NCBI GenBank assembly: GCA_964517675.1
Contig: CAZFEL010000001.1
Span: 468,301-532,300 of the forward strand
Source of the DNA: Asbonarchaeum sp964517675
GTDB lineage: Archaea; Nanohalarchaeota; Nanosalinia; Nanosalinales; Nanoanaerosalinaceae
Length of the DNA: 64,000 nucleotides
Direction: 5' to 3'
Shown here: in pieces, positions 31,842-40,287 of the stretch
How the letters are laid out: the number at the start of each line of letters is the position of its first letter
Position numbering within the stretch: the first letter of the stretch is position 1
Notes under the pieces: generated by a model
What the model saw: the letters and a program-made list of their open reading frames with translations, nothing else
Databases searched by the model: none
What the model was told of the DNA's origin: nothing
Position numbers and translations under genes: made by a program

Positions 31842-32564
31842 ATGGGCTTCAGCTACGGCGGGTACCAAGACACCGACGAGGTCGAATCGCTCCTCGATGA
31901 GACAGAGGACGCGACAGGCCTGGATGCTGATGTCTTCGATGATGTAACCGTCGATACGTCCCTGCCGGACAACGTCCCGGCCGCGACACGGGTCTACACC
32001 AGCGGGCTCGGCTACCCGGTCCACACGGAGTTTGTCGCCAACGATACGTTCTTCGAGCTGCCTGAGGACCAGCAGGTCGTGACAGCGGCCCACGAGATCC
32101 TTGAGGGGGCCCAGGCACGGTACGATCTCGGCGATGTCATGCAGGAGGAGTTCGATGCATCCGATGAGCTCGCGGAGCTTGTCTCGGACTATCAGCGCAG
32201 GGAGGACCGGCTGCGGGAGGGGATGACCCAGGCCCTGACGAACGCATTGGTCCCGGGCGACCAGCGCAGCGGGAAGGTCTTTTATCCGTACGAGACGGAT
32301 ATCTTCGAGGCTATCCTCGAGGAGAACGATATCGACCTTGCTGATGATCTCGATGTGGACGAAGGGCTGCTGGCGGAATACACACTCGATGAGCCTGTTA
32401 CATCGGATGCGTACGAGGCGGAGCCGACGATCTATGCCGGGCCTGGCCTGTATGACGACGGCGTGGACGTTCTCACCTACGATGGGCTGGATGGCTACGA
32501 TATGCCCGAGGATCTCGTCCTGTATGATGGCCTGTCAGGTCGATACGACGGACCTGCCTGTTAG
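31842..32564 (+). CDS. degenerate relative of the HELIH protein
   Basis: 240 residues from ATG 31842. VVTAAHEILEGAQARYDLG parallels MTHELIHGHLRTE of the gene at 27400-28050, but the second zinc His is replaced by Glu (HEILE). A downstream EGMTQALTN parallels EALTQVWN. So it looks like a paralogue that has lost the canonical zinc site. The C-terminal third is very acidic and Tyr-rich (YDDGVDVLTYDGLDGYDMPEDLVLYDG). Catalysis is unlikely in the standard way. The stop overlaps the convergent dys gene by 4 nt. Confidence 0.55.
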   Translation: MGFSYGGYQDTDEVESLLDETEDATGLDADVFDDVTVDTSLPDNVPAATRVYTSGLGYPVHTEFVANDTFFELPEDQQVVTAAHEILEGAQARYDLGDVMQEEFDASDELAELVSDYQRREDRLREGMTQALTNALVPGDQRSGKVFYPYETDIFEAILEENDIDLADDLDVDEGLLAEYTLDEPVTSDAYEAEPTIYAGPGLYDDGVDVLTYDGLDGYDMPEDLVLYDGLSGRYDGPAC

Positions 32565-33544
32565 TCCTTGAACGCTCCCGCGATCAGCAGCGGGACGACG
32601 AGGGTTGCCTCTGCCTCGACCTGGGTGTAATTCCGGTCTTGTTCCTTGATCTTGCCCCACGAGACTGCCTCTTCAGGCGGTGCGCCTGAGAGGCTGCCAT
32701 CACCCTCCATGCCGGTCGAGACATAGACCGCGTAGTCTGCCCCGCCGCGGAACTGGTTGGACATGATGGCATGGTGCTTCGGGACACCGGCCCCGAAGGT
32801 GATGATCCCTGTCGTTTCGGCGTCCATGGCCTCGTGGATGAGCTCGTCCCAGTCATCGAGGATCTCGACGCCGACCTCGGGGTCTTGTTCCTGGCGGTAG
32901 TAGAACAGGAAGTTCCCGATCTCGGCGTCCGTCAGGGCAGGGCAGTAGACCGGGATGTCGTTGTCTGTCGCGTGGTTGAGGAAGGAGTCATCATCGTCCA
33001 TCTTCCGCCCGAGGGCCTCGGCGAACTCGGTGGGTGAGCGGAGCTTCTCCTCATCGAAGAAATCGGGGAAGAACTCCTCGCTGAGGAACTCCTCGAGCTT
33101 GACGTAGCAGTCGGATTCGACGTAGATGTTGCCGAGCCGATTGATACCGCGCTCGCGGAGCTTGGCCTCGTCGGCATCCCAGTCACCCATCCTGAATGGT
33201 TTCATCGTCTTGATGATGTCCTCGGTGATGGAGCCTGAGGTCGTGATCATGACATCGACGAGGTCCTCCCGGGCAAGGTAGGCAACGGCCTCCCTGAGTC
33301 CGGACGAGATGATGTTGGACGTGAAGGTGAGGAATATTTTTGCGTCCTCTTCACGCATTTCTCGTACGATCTCGATCGCTTCGTGCAGATGAGTGGCCTG
33401 GAAGCCCGTGGTTTCGTAGGAGTCGAGCAGTTCCTGCAGGTCGAGGTCCCCTTTGAAGTCATAGCCCTCGACTGCAGCCGTCCCGAGGTCGCCCGCGGAG
33501 CCGGGCAGGGTGTGGTCCCGGCTCTCGTCGATGTCATCGCTCAT
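32561..33544 (-). CDS. dys: deoxyhypusine synthase
   Basis: 327 residues from ATG 33544, TATA-like gggtaaaaaa 25 bp upstream. FLTFTSNIISSGLREAVAYLA, VMITTSGSITEDIIKTM, GVPKHHAIMSNQFRGGADYAVYVSTGMEGDGSLSGAPPEEAVSWGKI are the DHS landmarks, with the catalytic Lys in SWGKI. Transfers the aminobutyl group of spermidine to a Lys of aIF5A. The G in the usual tTaGG site is changed to TSG. Length is normal. Confidence 0.92.
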   Translation of the reverse strand: MSDDIDESRDHTLPGSAGDLGTAAVEGYDFKGDLDLQELLDSYETTGFQATHLHEAIEIVREMREEDAKIFLTFTSNIISSGLREAVAYLAREDLVDVMITTSGSITEDIIKTMKPFRMGDWDADEAKLRERGINRLGNIYVESDCYVKLEEFLSEEFFPDFFDEEKLRSPTEFAEALGRKMDDDDSFLNHATDNDIPVYCPALTDAEIGNFLFYYRQEQDPEVGVEILDDWDELIHEAMDAETTGIITFGAGVPKHHAIMSNQFRGGADYAVYVSTGMEGDGSLSGAPPEEAVSWGKIKEQDRNYTQVEAEATLVVPLLIAGAFKD

Positions 33545-33583
33545 GGACGAGGACGGGGCGGCAACTTTTTTACCCGGTCCGGT

Positions 33584-33997
33584 CTAGAAGACAGAATCCG
33601 CGGTGGCTGCCCCGACAACGCTGAAGATGGCAGCGATCGCGGTCACCCGGCCGACGTTGTACAGGTCCACGGTCAGGCTGCCTTGGAATGTACTCGGTGC
33701 CGCCAGTAGCAGGATGAGGAGGATGACGGAGCCGTACGCGACCCCGATGAGCGAGAGGAACCGCACGGGGATCCCTGCGATCTCGTCTTCCTCGTCCATC
33801 TCGCGTTCCCTGTCCGCATAGAAAAGCGCACCGTATCCGATTCCGAGGGCAAGCAAAACGGTGCCGGCGACGTGGAACGGTGTCATGTTCCCCGCCAGCG
33901 TCCAGACCTCTTCGGTGACGACGAACGGGCCTGCGAGCAGGAACCCCCCGACCATCTGCTGGAGGATGTCATCGACGGCGAATCGGGGCCGTGGCAT
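33584..33997 (-). CDS. DUF2391-type membrane protein
   Basis: 137 residues from ATG 33997, minus-strand accttttacc 27 bp upstream. The N-terminus DDILQQMVGGFLLAGPFVVTEEVWTLAGNMTPFHV is the recognisable DUF2391 pattern (membrane protein family common in halophilic archaea and some bacteria). Four helices with a central acidic loop DREREMDEEDEI. Function unknown. Confidence 0.75.
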   Translation of the reverse strand: MPRPRFAVDDILQQMVGGFLLAGPFVVTEEVWTLAGNMTPFHVAGTVLLALGIGYGALFYADREREMDEEDEIAGIPVRFLSLIGVAYGSVILLILLLAAPSTFQGSLTVDLYNVGRVTAIAAIFSVVGAATADSVF

Positions 33998-34033
33998 ACT
34001 GATGGTTGGGTGCTGGCGGGGTAAAAGGTTTGT

Positions 34034-34996
34034 TCAGAAGTCGGTCAGGGAGGTCTGATTTTTCTTCAGCGGCCGTGCGTCGATCCCGAGCTCGGAGCGG
34101 AGGTGGCTGGCGAAGGCTTCATCGAAGCCGTGCTGAGTGTAGACCGTCTCCGGGTCGACCGCCTGGACCAGGTCGATGAGATCGTCGAAATCGCAGTGAT
34201 CTGACAGGATGAACGTCTCATCGTAGTCCCCACGGTACGTGAACGAGTCCTGGACCGCCCAGCCGGAGAATCCTGCCTTCGGTGCATCGTAGTCCGCGGC
34301 CAGCTTGGTGACCCAGTCCTTCCGGGAGAGCCGGGAGGGGAACACGACGATGCTGTCCTTGAGGTTGTCCTTGTGCTCGCTGTACGGCACCGCCCGGAAC
34401 GCCAGGTCGGTCAGGTCCTCGATGACCTCGTTCATGCGGTGGACGGCCCCGTGGACGATGATCTGTCTGTCGGTGGCCTGCTGGACGATGTGCTGGATCT
34501 TCTGTGCCTTCCCGAGGGAGTACCCGAACAGGAAAAGTGTCCCTCTGGTCCCTGCGATCCAGTCCTTGATCTGGCGCTCGATCTCGTCCTGGTCGGGGAA
34601 TGTATAGGAGGGGATGCCGTAGGTGGTCTCGATGATGAGGACGTCTGCATCGACCGGCTTGAAGCCGTCGAGATAGGCACGGTCCCTAGTCGCGACATCA
34701 CCGGTGTAGAGGTACCGCCTCCCGCCGTCCTCGATGAGTGCGGCCCGGGAGCCGATGATGTGCCCGGCCTCGAGGAGCTCGACGTTGTCCGACCGTTCGG
34801 AGCTGTCGAGGTCGATCCCGTTCCGCTCCTCGATTATCGTTGCGGTCTGGTCCGAGCAGATGACCGCGGCATCGGTCCGGGGACTGTGGTCGCTGTGGCC
34901 GTGGGTGACGATGGTGGTGTCTCCGCTGGCGCTGTAGCTGTCGGCGACGTAGGTCTTCTCGAGCTGGAGGTGGATCCCGTCTTTCTGCCGGATCAT
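34034..34996 (-). CDS. metallo-beta-lactamase exonuclease with C-terminal PIP-like motif
   Basis: 320 residues from ATG 34996, with minus-strand ggataaaac 26 bp upstream. Zinc site THGHSDHS, later LEAGHIIGSRAALIEDG, YTGDV, DVLIIETTYG, and the exonuclease-specific AGFSGWAVQDSF ... LSDHCDFDDLIDLV and YTQHGF. Family proteins are annotated in archaea as mRNA 3'-end processing factors and in bacteria as ligase-associated exonucleases. The very end is KKNQTSLTDF, close to the PCNA-interacting peptide QTSMTDFY of human p21. That suggests recruitment by the sliding clamp and a DNA-repair role. Confidence 0.85.
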   Translation of the reverse strand: MIRQKDGIHLQLEKTYVADSYSASGDTTIVTHGHSDHSPRTDAAVICSDQTATIIEERNGIDLDSSERSDNVELLEAGHIIGSRAALIEDGGRRYLYTGDVATRDRAYLDGFKPVDADVLIIETTYGIPSYTFPDQDEIERQIKDWIAGTRGTLFLFGYSLGKAQKIQHIVQQATDRQIIVHGAVHRMNEVIEDLTDLAFRAVPYSEHKDNLKDSIVVFPSRLSRKDWVTKLAADYDAPKAGFSGWAVQDSFTYRGDYDETFILSDHCDFDDLIDLVQAVDPETVYTQHGFDEAFASHLRSELGIDARPLKKNQTSLTDF

Positions 34997-35035
34997 GGTG
35001 TCTTCTGTGTCCCGGAAGGTTTTATCCGTGCGGTC

Positions 35036-35638
35036 TCAGAACGCGGAGAAATCGTTTTCTTCGTAGCACTCGATGAACCGTTCCCATGCAGTGGTGAGGG
35101 CGCCGCTGCTGGCGAGGGGTTCGAGCTCGGGCTCGTACCGGCTGATGATCGCTCCGAGGTCTGACGGATCATCTGTCACGGTCTCGACCCGCGAGGTGTT
35201 GCTGTGTCTGACTGGGTGATCGAGGCCCTCTTCGATGCGTTCTTTCGAGGGTCGTGGATCTTTCCAGTCTGCCTGGCCCTGGTAGAAGATCTCTGTTCCG
35301 GTATAGGCGATCACCTGCCCGGTGACGTCTTCGAGGATGGCTGCTGCTTCGTTCCAGTCCTCGATGGCCTCGTCCGTGATAGGTTCGCCGCAGTAGCCAT
35401 CGACCGTGTCGGCCCAGTCGTCGTTCCTGATGCGGATGTGTGGGATCTCCCCGTCCCGTGCATACGCTTCGATATCAATGTCGCCGTACGAGAGGTGTAT
35501 CCCTGCCTGACCGCTGGATGAGGGCGGGTAGTCATCGCTCATCTCGGCCCTGAGATAGCCGTCGGTGCCGTCTATGGCGAACCGCGCGGCAACCTTGTCC
35601 GATCCCTGTTGTGTTATCTCGTAGTCGGCAGAGCTCAT
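35036..35638 (-). CDS. protein of unknown function
   Basis: 200 residues from ATG 35638, with catttataag 28 bp upstream. No recognised domain. The N-terminal half is strand-rich (VAARFAIDGTDGYLRAEMSDD, GIHLSYGDIDIEAYARDGEIPHIRIRND); the centre has a helix EAIEDWNEAAAILEDVTG; the C-terminal 60 residues are acidic and helical. Composition normal for the genome. Cytosolic. Confidence 0.6.
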   Translation of the reverse strand: MSSADYEITQQGSDKVAARFAIDGTDGYLRAEMSDDYPPSSSGQAGIHLSYGDIDIEAYARDGEIPHIRIRNDDWADTVDGYCGEPITDEAIEDWNEAAAILEDVTGQVIAYTGTEIFYQGQADWKDPRPSKERIEEGLDHPVRHSNTSRVETVTDDPSDLGAIISRYEPELEPLASSGALTTAWERFIECYEENDFSAF

Positions 35639-35660
35639 AGGTAGATGTTGGCAGACCAGC

Positions 35661-35670
35661 CTTATAAATG
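35661..35670 (-). promoter_or_regulatory. TATA-like box for the gene at 35638
   Basis: Minus-strand catttataag centred 28 bp before ATG 35638. Confidence 0.6.
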
Positions 35671-35798
35671 TTACCTCAAGGTAGTAACGGAACGGTTCTC
35701 CCGCACCTGGTTAACGATTGTAAATATAGTCGCCACCCCACAACAGGTTTTTTAATCTACCTGTCCAAGTGGCGGTCACAACCCTGTCAAAACCACAA

Positions 35799-35808
35799 AA
35801 TTTATAAA
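35799..35808 (+). promoter_or_regulatory. TATA-like box for the gene at 35833
   Basis: aatttataaa centred about 29 bp before ATG 35833. The 160 bp between the two divergent genes is AT-rich and includes an acaggt...acctgt dyad near 35746. Confidence 0.6.
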
Positions 35809-35832
35809 GAACGTAATTGCATTGTAACAACA

Positions 35833-36546
35833 ATGTCTGACTACATCACCGACGTCCTGAACCCTGGTGTGCAGGTCGATGCGATCGAGGGTCGCGAGGT
35901 CGATGCAGTTGCTTCTCTGCTGGGGGAGATGGACTATGGCAGCGAAGATCCGTCCTACGATGCGGACTTTGAGGTTGAGGATGACCGGTACGGCACGGTC
36001 GATATCGATACGGAGAAGGGTATGCTCGAGGTCTGGGACGATCAGTACCGGGATGACCGCCAGCTGATGGCGCTTGGCTTCGAGGCAGAGGACGATGCCT
36101 ACGATGAGGTCCGCCAGGGCGTCATGACTGTCGATGAGCACGGGGCCTCTGCGGTGGTGTACGAGGACGGTGAGGCTGTCTCGAACGGTATGGACAGGGG
36201 CTTTGCTCAGGATGTCTACCGGATGGTCGGCAGGTTCTGGGAGGGCCTCCAGACCGAGGAGGACACGTTCCTCGCCGAGCTCCGGGATGAAGAGTACACT
36301 GTCGAGCTCGCTGATAATGTCGAGAAGCAGCGTGACAAGATGGAGGGTCGCCAGCAGGACCAGTTCGATACGACGCTTGCCAAGCTCGCTGAGGACCCTG
36401 ACAAGGCCGCACGCCGCTATCTCGATGGCGGTCGGAAGGTCTACACGGAGGTCAACTCCGATCTCCGGGCAATCGCGGCTGTCGATGATGCGGACAAGAC
36501 CGTGCGGGTGATCCGTGTGGCGGACCACGATGAGCTGTACGGCTGA
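35833..36546 (+). CDS. protein with RelE/ParE-like C-terminal domain
   Basis: 237 residues from ATG 35833; the frame is open further upstream but the TATA box is inside that extension. Residues 1-150 are an unrecognised acidic domain. Residues 175-237 (DTTLAKLAEDPDKAARRYLDGG, VYTEVNSDLRAIAAVDDADKTVRVIRVADHDELYG) follow the RelE/ParE toxin layout of two helices then strands with a final vxxVxxHdexY. No antitoxin gene is next to it. It may be a toxin with a built-in neutralising domain or a non-toxic RNA-binding relative. Fold call is by eye. Confidence 0.55.
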   Translation: MSDYITDVLNPGVQVDAIEGREVDAVASLLGEMDYGSEDPSYDADFEVEDDRYGTVDIDTEKGMLEVWDDQYRDDRQLMALGFEAEDDAYDEVRQGVMTVDEHGASAVVYEDGEAVSNGMDRGFAQDVYRMVGRFWEGLQTEEDTFLAELRDEEYTVELADNVEKQRDKMEGRQQDQFDTTLAKLAEDPDKAARRYLDGGRKVYTEVNSDLRAIAAVDDADKTVRVIRVADHDELYG

Positions 36547-36596
36547 TCCGACCGGTCACCGATTCTTTTTTAACCGTTGACGTTCGTTTACTTTTC

Positions 36597-37037
36597 ATGA
36601 ACAGTAACAGCTCGTCCCTGGCCGGGGATCTTGATCCGGCCGTCCTCGAGGAAGACGGAATCGGTGAGGTCCTTGAGACGCTTGATGGGATATTCGATCG
36701 GTACGATGAGGATGTCTCACTGGAGGTCGCGGAGGACACGTATGCGGATGTGGCCGGGGATCTTGAGTCGTACCACCGGATGACGTTCTATGTTGACGAG
36801 GACCTGGAGGAGCTGAAGCGCGGGCTACCGGGATCGGTCTTTTCCCGGCTGCCTGACGATCACGATGCCTATGAGCTCCAGGATGAGGATGTGACGCTGC
36901 GGCTGAAGTTCGATGAGCGGCATGAGGACGCCCGCTCCGTGGAGACGTCGTATGAGAATGTCGATGTCGCCGTTCCGACCAAGGAGGCCTACATGAGCAG
37001 GTTCTATGATGAGGTACACGACCGGATGCGGGAGTGA
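36597..37037 (+). CDS. protein of unknown function
   Basis: 146 residues from ATG 36597; tttttaacc is centred 27 bp upstream. N-terminus acidic (LEEDGIGEVLETLDGIFDRYDEDVSLEV); middle YHRMTFYVDEDLEELKRGLPGSVFSRLPDDHDAYELQDEDVTLRLKF looks strand-rich; C-terminal helix EAYMSRFYDEVHDRMRE. Family not recognised. It lies 52 nt ahead of the glucoamylase gene, which has its own TATA box. Confidence 0.55.
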   Translation: MNSNSSSLAGDLDPAVLEEDGIGEVLETLDGIFDRYDEDVSLEVAEDTYADVAGDLESYHRMTFYVDEDLEELKRGLPGSVFSRLPDDHDAYELQDEDVTLRLKFDERHEDARSVETSYENVDVAVPTKEAYMSRFYDEVHDRMRE

Positions 37038-37089
37038 CCGTGGCCGGGGCCCAAGATTTAAGACAGGGCCGTGGTAAGTGACGGCTGTC

Positions 37090-39294
37090 ATGGATGATGA
37101 CTCCTCTGGTACGCTGTCGCGCCGTGATTTTCTGAAGGGTGCGGGGGCTGTGGCTGGGGCCTCGACGCTGGCGGGCAGTGTCGGGCGCGGGATAGGTCTT
37201 GATGACGGCGGTCTCGATCTCGAGGAGCTGACCTACCCGCTGCGGTTCCTGTCGCGGGTTGAATGGCGGAACCTTGCGATGCTGGAGAATGGTCTTGATT
37301 ATGTGGCCGATGCGACCTGGGACGATCTGGAGTACAACGAACAGCATTTCAGACAGAAGATAGGTACGCTGATATCCGGTCTGGTTGAGGGGGAGGGTAT
37401 GAACGATTTCCAGAAGTACAGCGCGGCCGAGGGGTACGTATCGAGCCCCGAGGACGGTATCGGGGCCGGTGTGACTGATAATGGTCGTCTCTCATCGCTT
37501 TTCTTCCCGCACACCGGGTTCACGACCCATCTCCCGTATTTCGCACATGGTTCGGGGGAGCTGGATGGATCGAAGCCACAGGAGGGGAGTTTCGCCGGGA
37601 TCAGGCTGGACGATGAGGTCTCCTGGCTCTGGGAGGACGAGGTCATCTCGGGCGAGCCGTTCTCCTATCGTGAGGATGCTGGCATGCTGGATGTGGGCTA
37701 TGCATACGATGATCTCTCAATCGATGAGACGACCTACGTCCTGCCGGGGGAGGAGGCCCTGGTGCGGGAGTACGATATCGAGAATGTGGGCGAGGAGCCG
37801 GTCGATGGCTCGTTCCTGTACTACACCCAGGCCAACGTGACGGATTCCCAGCAGAACTTCATCCTGTGGTCCTCGAACCGGAACCGGATCACGGCCGATG
37901 ATGAGCTGCGGTGGGAGGATCTGGAGGGGCCGTACGATCTCCACGTGGGGATGGACGCCGAGGTCACGGATTCGTGGATCTCGGCGCCGTTCACGGTGGT
38001 GCTGGATGAGCTGGTCGATGGTCCGCTGGACGATGGTGCCGAGCTCGTGACCGATACGGCGGCAGACCTCGCCGGGCTGGATGATGCTGTCGTGGAGGTC
38101 GATGCGGACGTGATGGAGGGCATCTATCTCGGTGGCACCCTGGAGACGGACCTGGACCTGGAGCCGGGGGAATCCGAGACTGTCTCTGTCTACCTGGCCG
38201 GGGGAGAGGAACCCTCGCTGCCGGCACCGGGTGCTGGCGGTCAGGACGAGACAGAAGGGTACTGGGATTCGTTCACGGAGGATATCGATGTGCCTGAGGG
38301 TGCGACCGATACGGAGGCCCGCCGGTACGAGCGGGCGGTCCGGACGTTGGGGATGATGTTCGATCGGGAGTCCGGCTCGATCCCGGCCGCACCGAACCTC
38401 CAGCCGATGTATTATCCGTCATGGATCCGGGATGCGTCCTTCGTCAGCGTGGCGATGGCCCAGGCAGGGAAAGAGGATATCGCGAAGGAGTACCTGGGCG
38501 GGTTCCTGTCGGAGGTCCAGGAAAACGATGGCTCGTTCAAGCAGTGCTATGACAGCAGCGGCGGGTCGGCTGGTATCTTCGAGGTGGAAAACGACCAGCA
38601 GCCGATCTACGTGTGGGCGGTCAATGAGGTCTACGAGCAGACCGGTGATGAGCGGTTCCTGGAGCAGGCATGGCCGGCTGTGGAGGATGCCCTGGAGTAC
38701 ACGATGGATGCGGTCGTGGACAACGGGCTGCTGGCGGCGACCCCTGATTATGCGGAGATGCCGACAAACATACGCCAGAGCCTGTTCGCGAACACCTTCG
38801 CCTACCGGGCGCTGCAGGATGGTGCGGCGATGGCGGAGGTCGTGGGGGAGGACGGTGACCGGTTCCGTGCGGCGGCCCGGGAGATCGGTGATGCGACCTA
38901 CAGGGAGTTCTTTGAGGGGGCGGATGAGTTCTACACGGTGTACACGATCTCGGGCGGGACGAAAGACGATCTGTCCAGCATCGATTCCCCGGCGATCTGG
39001 CCGACAGGGTGGGCCGGTGATTACGGGGTCCGCGATGAGCTGATCGGGGAGTTCATGGAGGAGACCGAGGAGTACAAGAACGGATGGGTGCCGGGTCACC
39101 TGACGAAGGCGGCGATGCTGTACGCTGAGGGTGAGGAGGAGATAGCTGATACCTTTGTCGAGGATGTCCTCCCGCATATGAACGAGGCGGGCGATCTGGT
39201 CGAGGAGGTCAACCCTGACGGGGAGTATCGGTTTGCCTCGCCGCTGGGCTGGTCCCAGGCGGCCTATCTGTTGGCGATGGATGAGAAGTACTAG
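37090..39294 (+). CDS. GH15 glucoamylase, Tat-exported
   Basis: 734 residues from ATG 37090 (GTG 37078 is possible; agatttaaga lies about 31 bp upstream of the ATG). The N-terminus has SRRDFLKGAGAVAGASTLAG, a twin-arginine signal typical of halophile exports. An N-terminal supersandwich-like domain is followed from about residue 410 by an (alpha/alpha)6 catalytic domain with MYYPSWIRDASFVSVAMAQAG, DGSFKQCYDSSG, QQPIYVWAV, PDYAEMPTNIRQSLFANTFAYRAL and GWVPGHLTKAAML. It should release glucose from starch or glycogen outside the cell. Nanohaloarchaea are known to encode such enzymes. Confidence 0.88.
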   Translation: MDDDSSGTLSRRDFLKGAGAVAGASTLAGSVGRGIGLDDGGLDLEELTYPLRFLSRVEWRNLAMLENGLDYVADATWDDLEYNEQHFRQKIGTLISGLVEGEGMNDFQKYSAAEGYVSSPEDGIGAGVTDNGRLSSLFFPHTGFTTHLPYFAHGSGELDGSKPQEGSFAGIRLDDEVSWLWEDEVISGEPFSYREDAGMLDVGYAYDDLSIDETTYVLPGEEALVREYDIENVGEEPVDGSFLYYTQANVTDSQQNFILWSSNRNRITADDELRWEDLEGPYDLHVGMDAEVTDSWISAPFTVVLDELVDGPLDDGAELVTDTAADLAGLDDAVVEVDADVMEGIYLGGTLETDLDLEPGESETVSVYLAGGEEPSLPAPGAGGQDETEGYWDSFTEDIDVPEGATDTEARRYERAVRTLGMMFDRESGSIPAAPNLQPMYYPSWIRDASFVSVAMAQAGKEDIAKEYLGGFLSEVQENDGSFKQCYDSSGGSAGIFEVENDQQPIYVWAVNEVYEQTGDERFLEQAWPAVEDALEYTMDAVVDNGLLAATPDYAEMPTNIRQSLFANTFAYRALQDGAAMAEVVGEDGDRFRAAAREIGDATYREFFEGADEFYTVYTISGGTKDDLSSIDSPAIWPTGWAGDYGVRDELIGEFMEETEEYKNGWVPGHLTKAAMLYAEGEEEIADTFVEDVLPHMNEAGDLVEEVNPDGEYRFASPLGWSQAAYLLAMDEKY

Positions 39295-39896
39295 ACGGTC
39301 GTGGCCTCTGCGAACTCATCGAGTGTCTTCTGGTGGTCTCCAAGCGAGACGGGGATGGTGCGGGAGGCCCTGTGAGGGTGCTTGCGGATGTCTTTGATCG
39401 GACCGCCGTCCCACGTGAGCCCGAGGATGGCCTCCATTGATGCTGCAAGGCCGCGGTACGGCTGGTCACTGTCGAGGACGAGCAAGGATCTGTCTTGGAT
39501 CTCGTGTTGTACACGCTCGAGTGCCTGCTCACCCAGCCTGCCGGCTCCAAGATTGGTGAGTTTGTCGGTGATGATTGTATCGTGGGCGCCGATTTCATCC
39601 CACGAACGGTCCGTGACTGCCGTGGCGCTGTCGAGTGCCCTGATATCCACGCGTTCCTCCCGGATTGTGGGCGGGAGCCGGTCCGCGAGCGTGGGGAACA
39701 CCGTGTCAGGGTCGAAGCTGTATCTGCTCTCAGGTCCCGGACAGGTCAGCAGGGTGACCCGGCCCTCGCGTGCGATGGCAGCGGTGGCTGCCGACAGAAG
39801 CCGGTGCCGGAGCTGTGGGAGGGGGACGTGGAGGTAGGCGGTATCGAGGTCCGCGATGTCCCGATCGAGCCACCTGATGTGTGTCCGCAGTGTCAC
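39291..39896 (-). CDS. protein of unknown function, RecA-like appearance
   Basis: 201 residues from GTG 39896, set by minus-strand ttatttatat centred 29 bp upstream. Unlike most neighbours it is not strongly acidic. Strands VTLLTCPGP, VDIRAL, TIITDKL and SLLVLDSDQPY alternate with helices, resembling a RecA-type core without a Walker A motif. No family assigned. Convergent 4-nt overlap with the glucoamylase stop. Confidence 0.5.
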   Translation of the reverse strand: MTLRTHIRWLDRDIADLDTAYLHVPLPQLRHRLLSAATAAIAREGRVTLLTCPGPESRYSFDPDTVFPTLADRLPPTIREERVDIRALDSATAVTDRSWDEIGAHDTIITDKLTNLGAGRLGEQALERVQHEIQDRSLLVLDSDQPYRGLAASMEAILGLTWDGGPIKDIRKHPHRASRTIPVSLGDHQKTLDEFAEATTV

Positions 39897-39920
39897 GGTG
39901 GAGTGTTGCCCCTGGAGACC

Positions 39921-39930
39921 ATATAAATAA
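39921..39930 (-). promoter_or_regulatory. TATA-like box for the gene at 39896
   Basis: Minus-strand ttatttatat centred 29 bp before GTG 39896, supporting a GTG leaderless start. Confidence 0.55.
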
Positions 39931-39955
39931 GCGGGCGATGGTTCCGGCTGTTCCG

Positions 39956-40231
39956 CTAGCCGGTCTGGCGGTCATGATAGAGGAACAGGTGGGTCTGGAG
40001 GACCTCCTCGATCTCCTGTTCGATGGTGCTGTCCTCGATGGATCTGTCTGCGGCCTGGAGGAACGGACGGATCTGGTCCATGATGAGATCCTCGACGATG
40101 GCTGTGGCGGTCGCGTCATCGAAGCTGGTGTCCGCGATCTCTCGGAGCTGGCGGATATGTTCGTTGGACAGCTGGACGCTGGTGGTGCCGACGGTGAGCT
40201 CCCGGCCCTTGAGATCGACGCTGATGTCCAT
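39956..40231 (-). CDS. small protein of unknown function
   Basis: 91 residues from ATG 40231. Starts MDISVDLKGRELTVGTTSVQLS, two strands, then acidic helices EHIRQLREIADTSFDDATATAIVEDLIMD and IEDSTIEQEIEEVLQTHLFLYHDRQTG. The frame is open far upstream, but the TATA box shared with the divergent gene is inside that stretch. Family unknown. Confidence 0.6.
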   Translation of the reverse strand: MDISVDLKGRELTVGTTSVQLSNEHIRQLREIADTSFDDATATAIVEDLIMDQIRPFLQAADRSIEDSTIEQEIEEVLQTHLFLYHDRQTG

Positions 40232-40251
40232 AGGGGATGGAAACGGACGGA

Positions 40252-40261
40252 CGTTTATATC
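40252..40261. promoter_or_regulatory. shared TATA element between divergent genes
   Basis: cgtttatatc; the minus reading ggatataaac is 26 bp from ATG 40231 and the same element is 31 bp before ATG 40288 on the plus strand. No other TATA-like sequence lies in this 56-bp gap. Confidence 0.55.
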
Positions 40262-40287
40262 CCTGCGGTCCGCAGTGGACGGTACCG

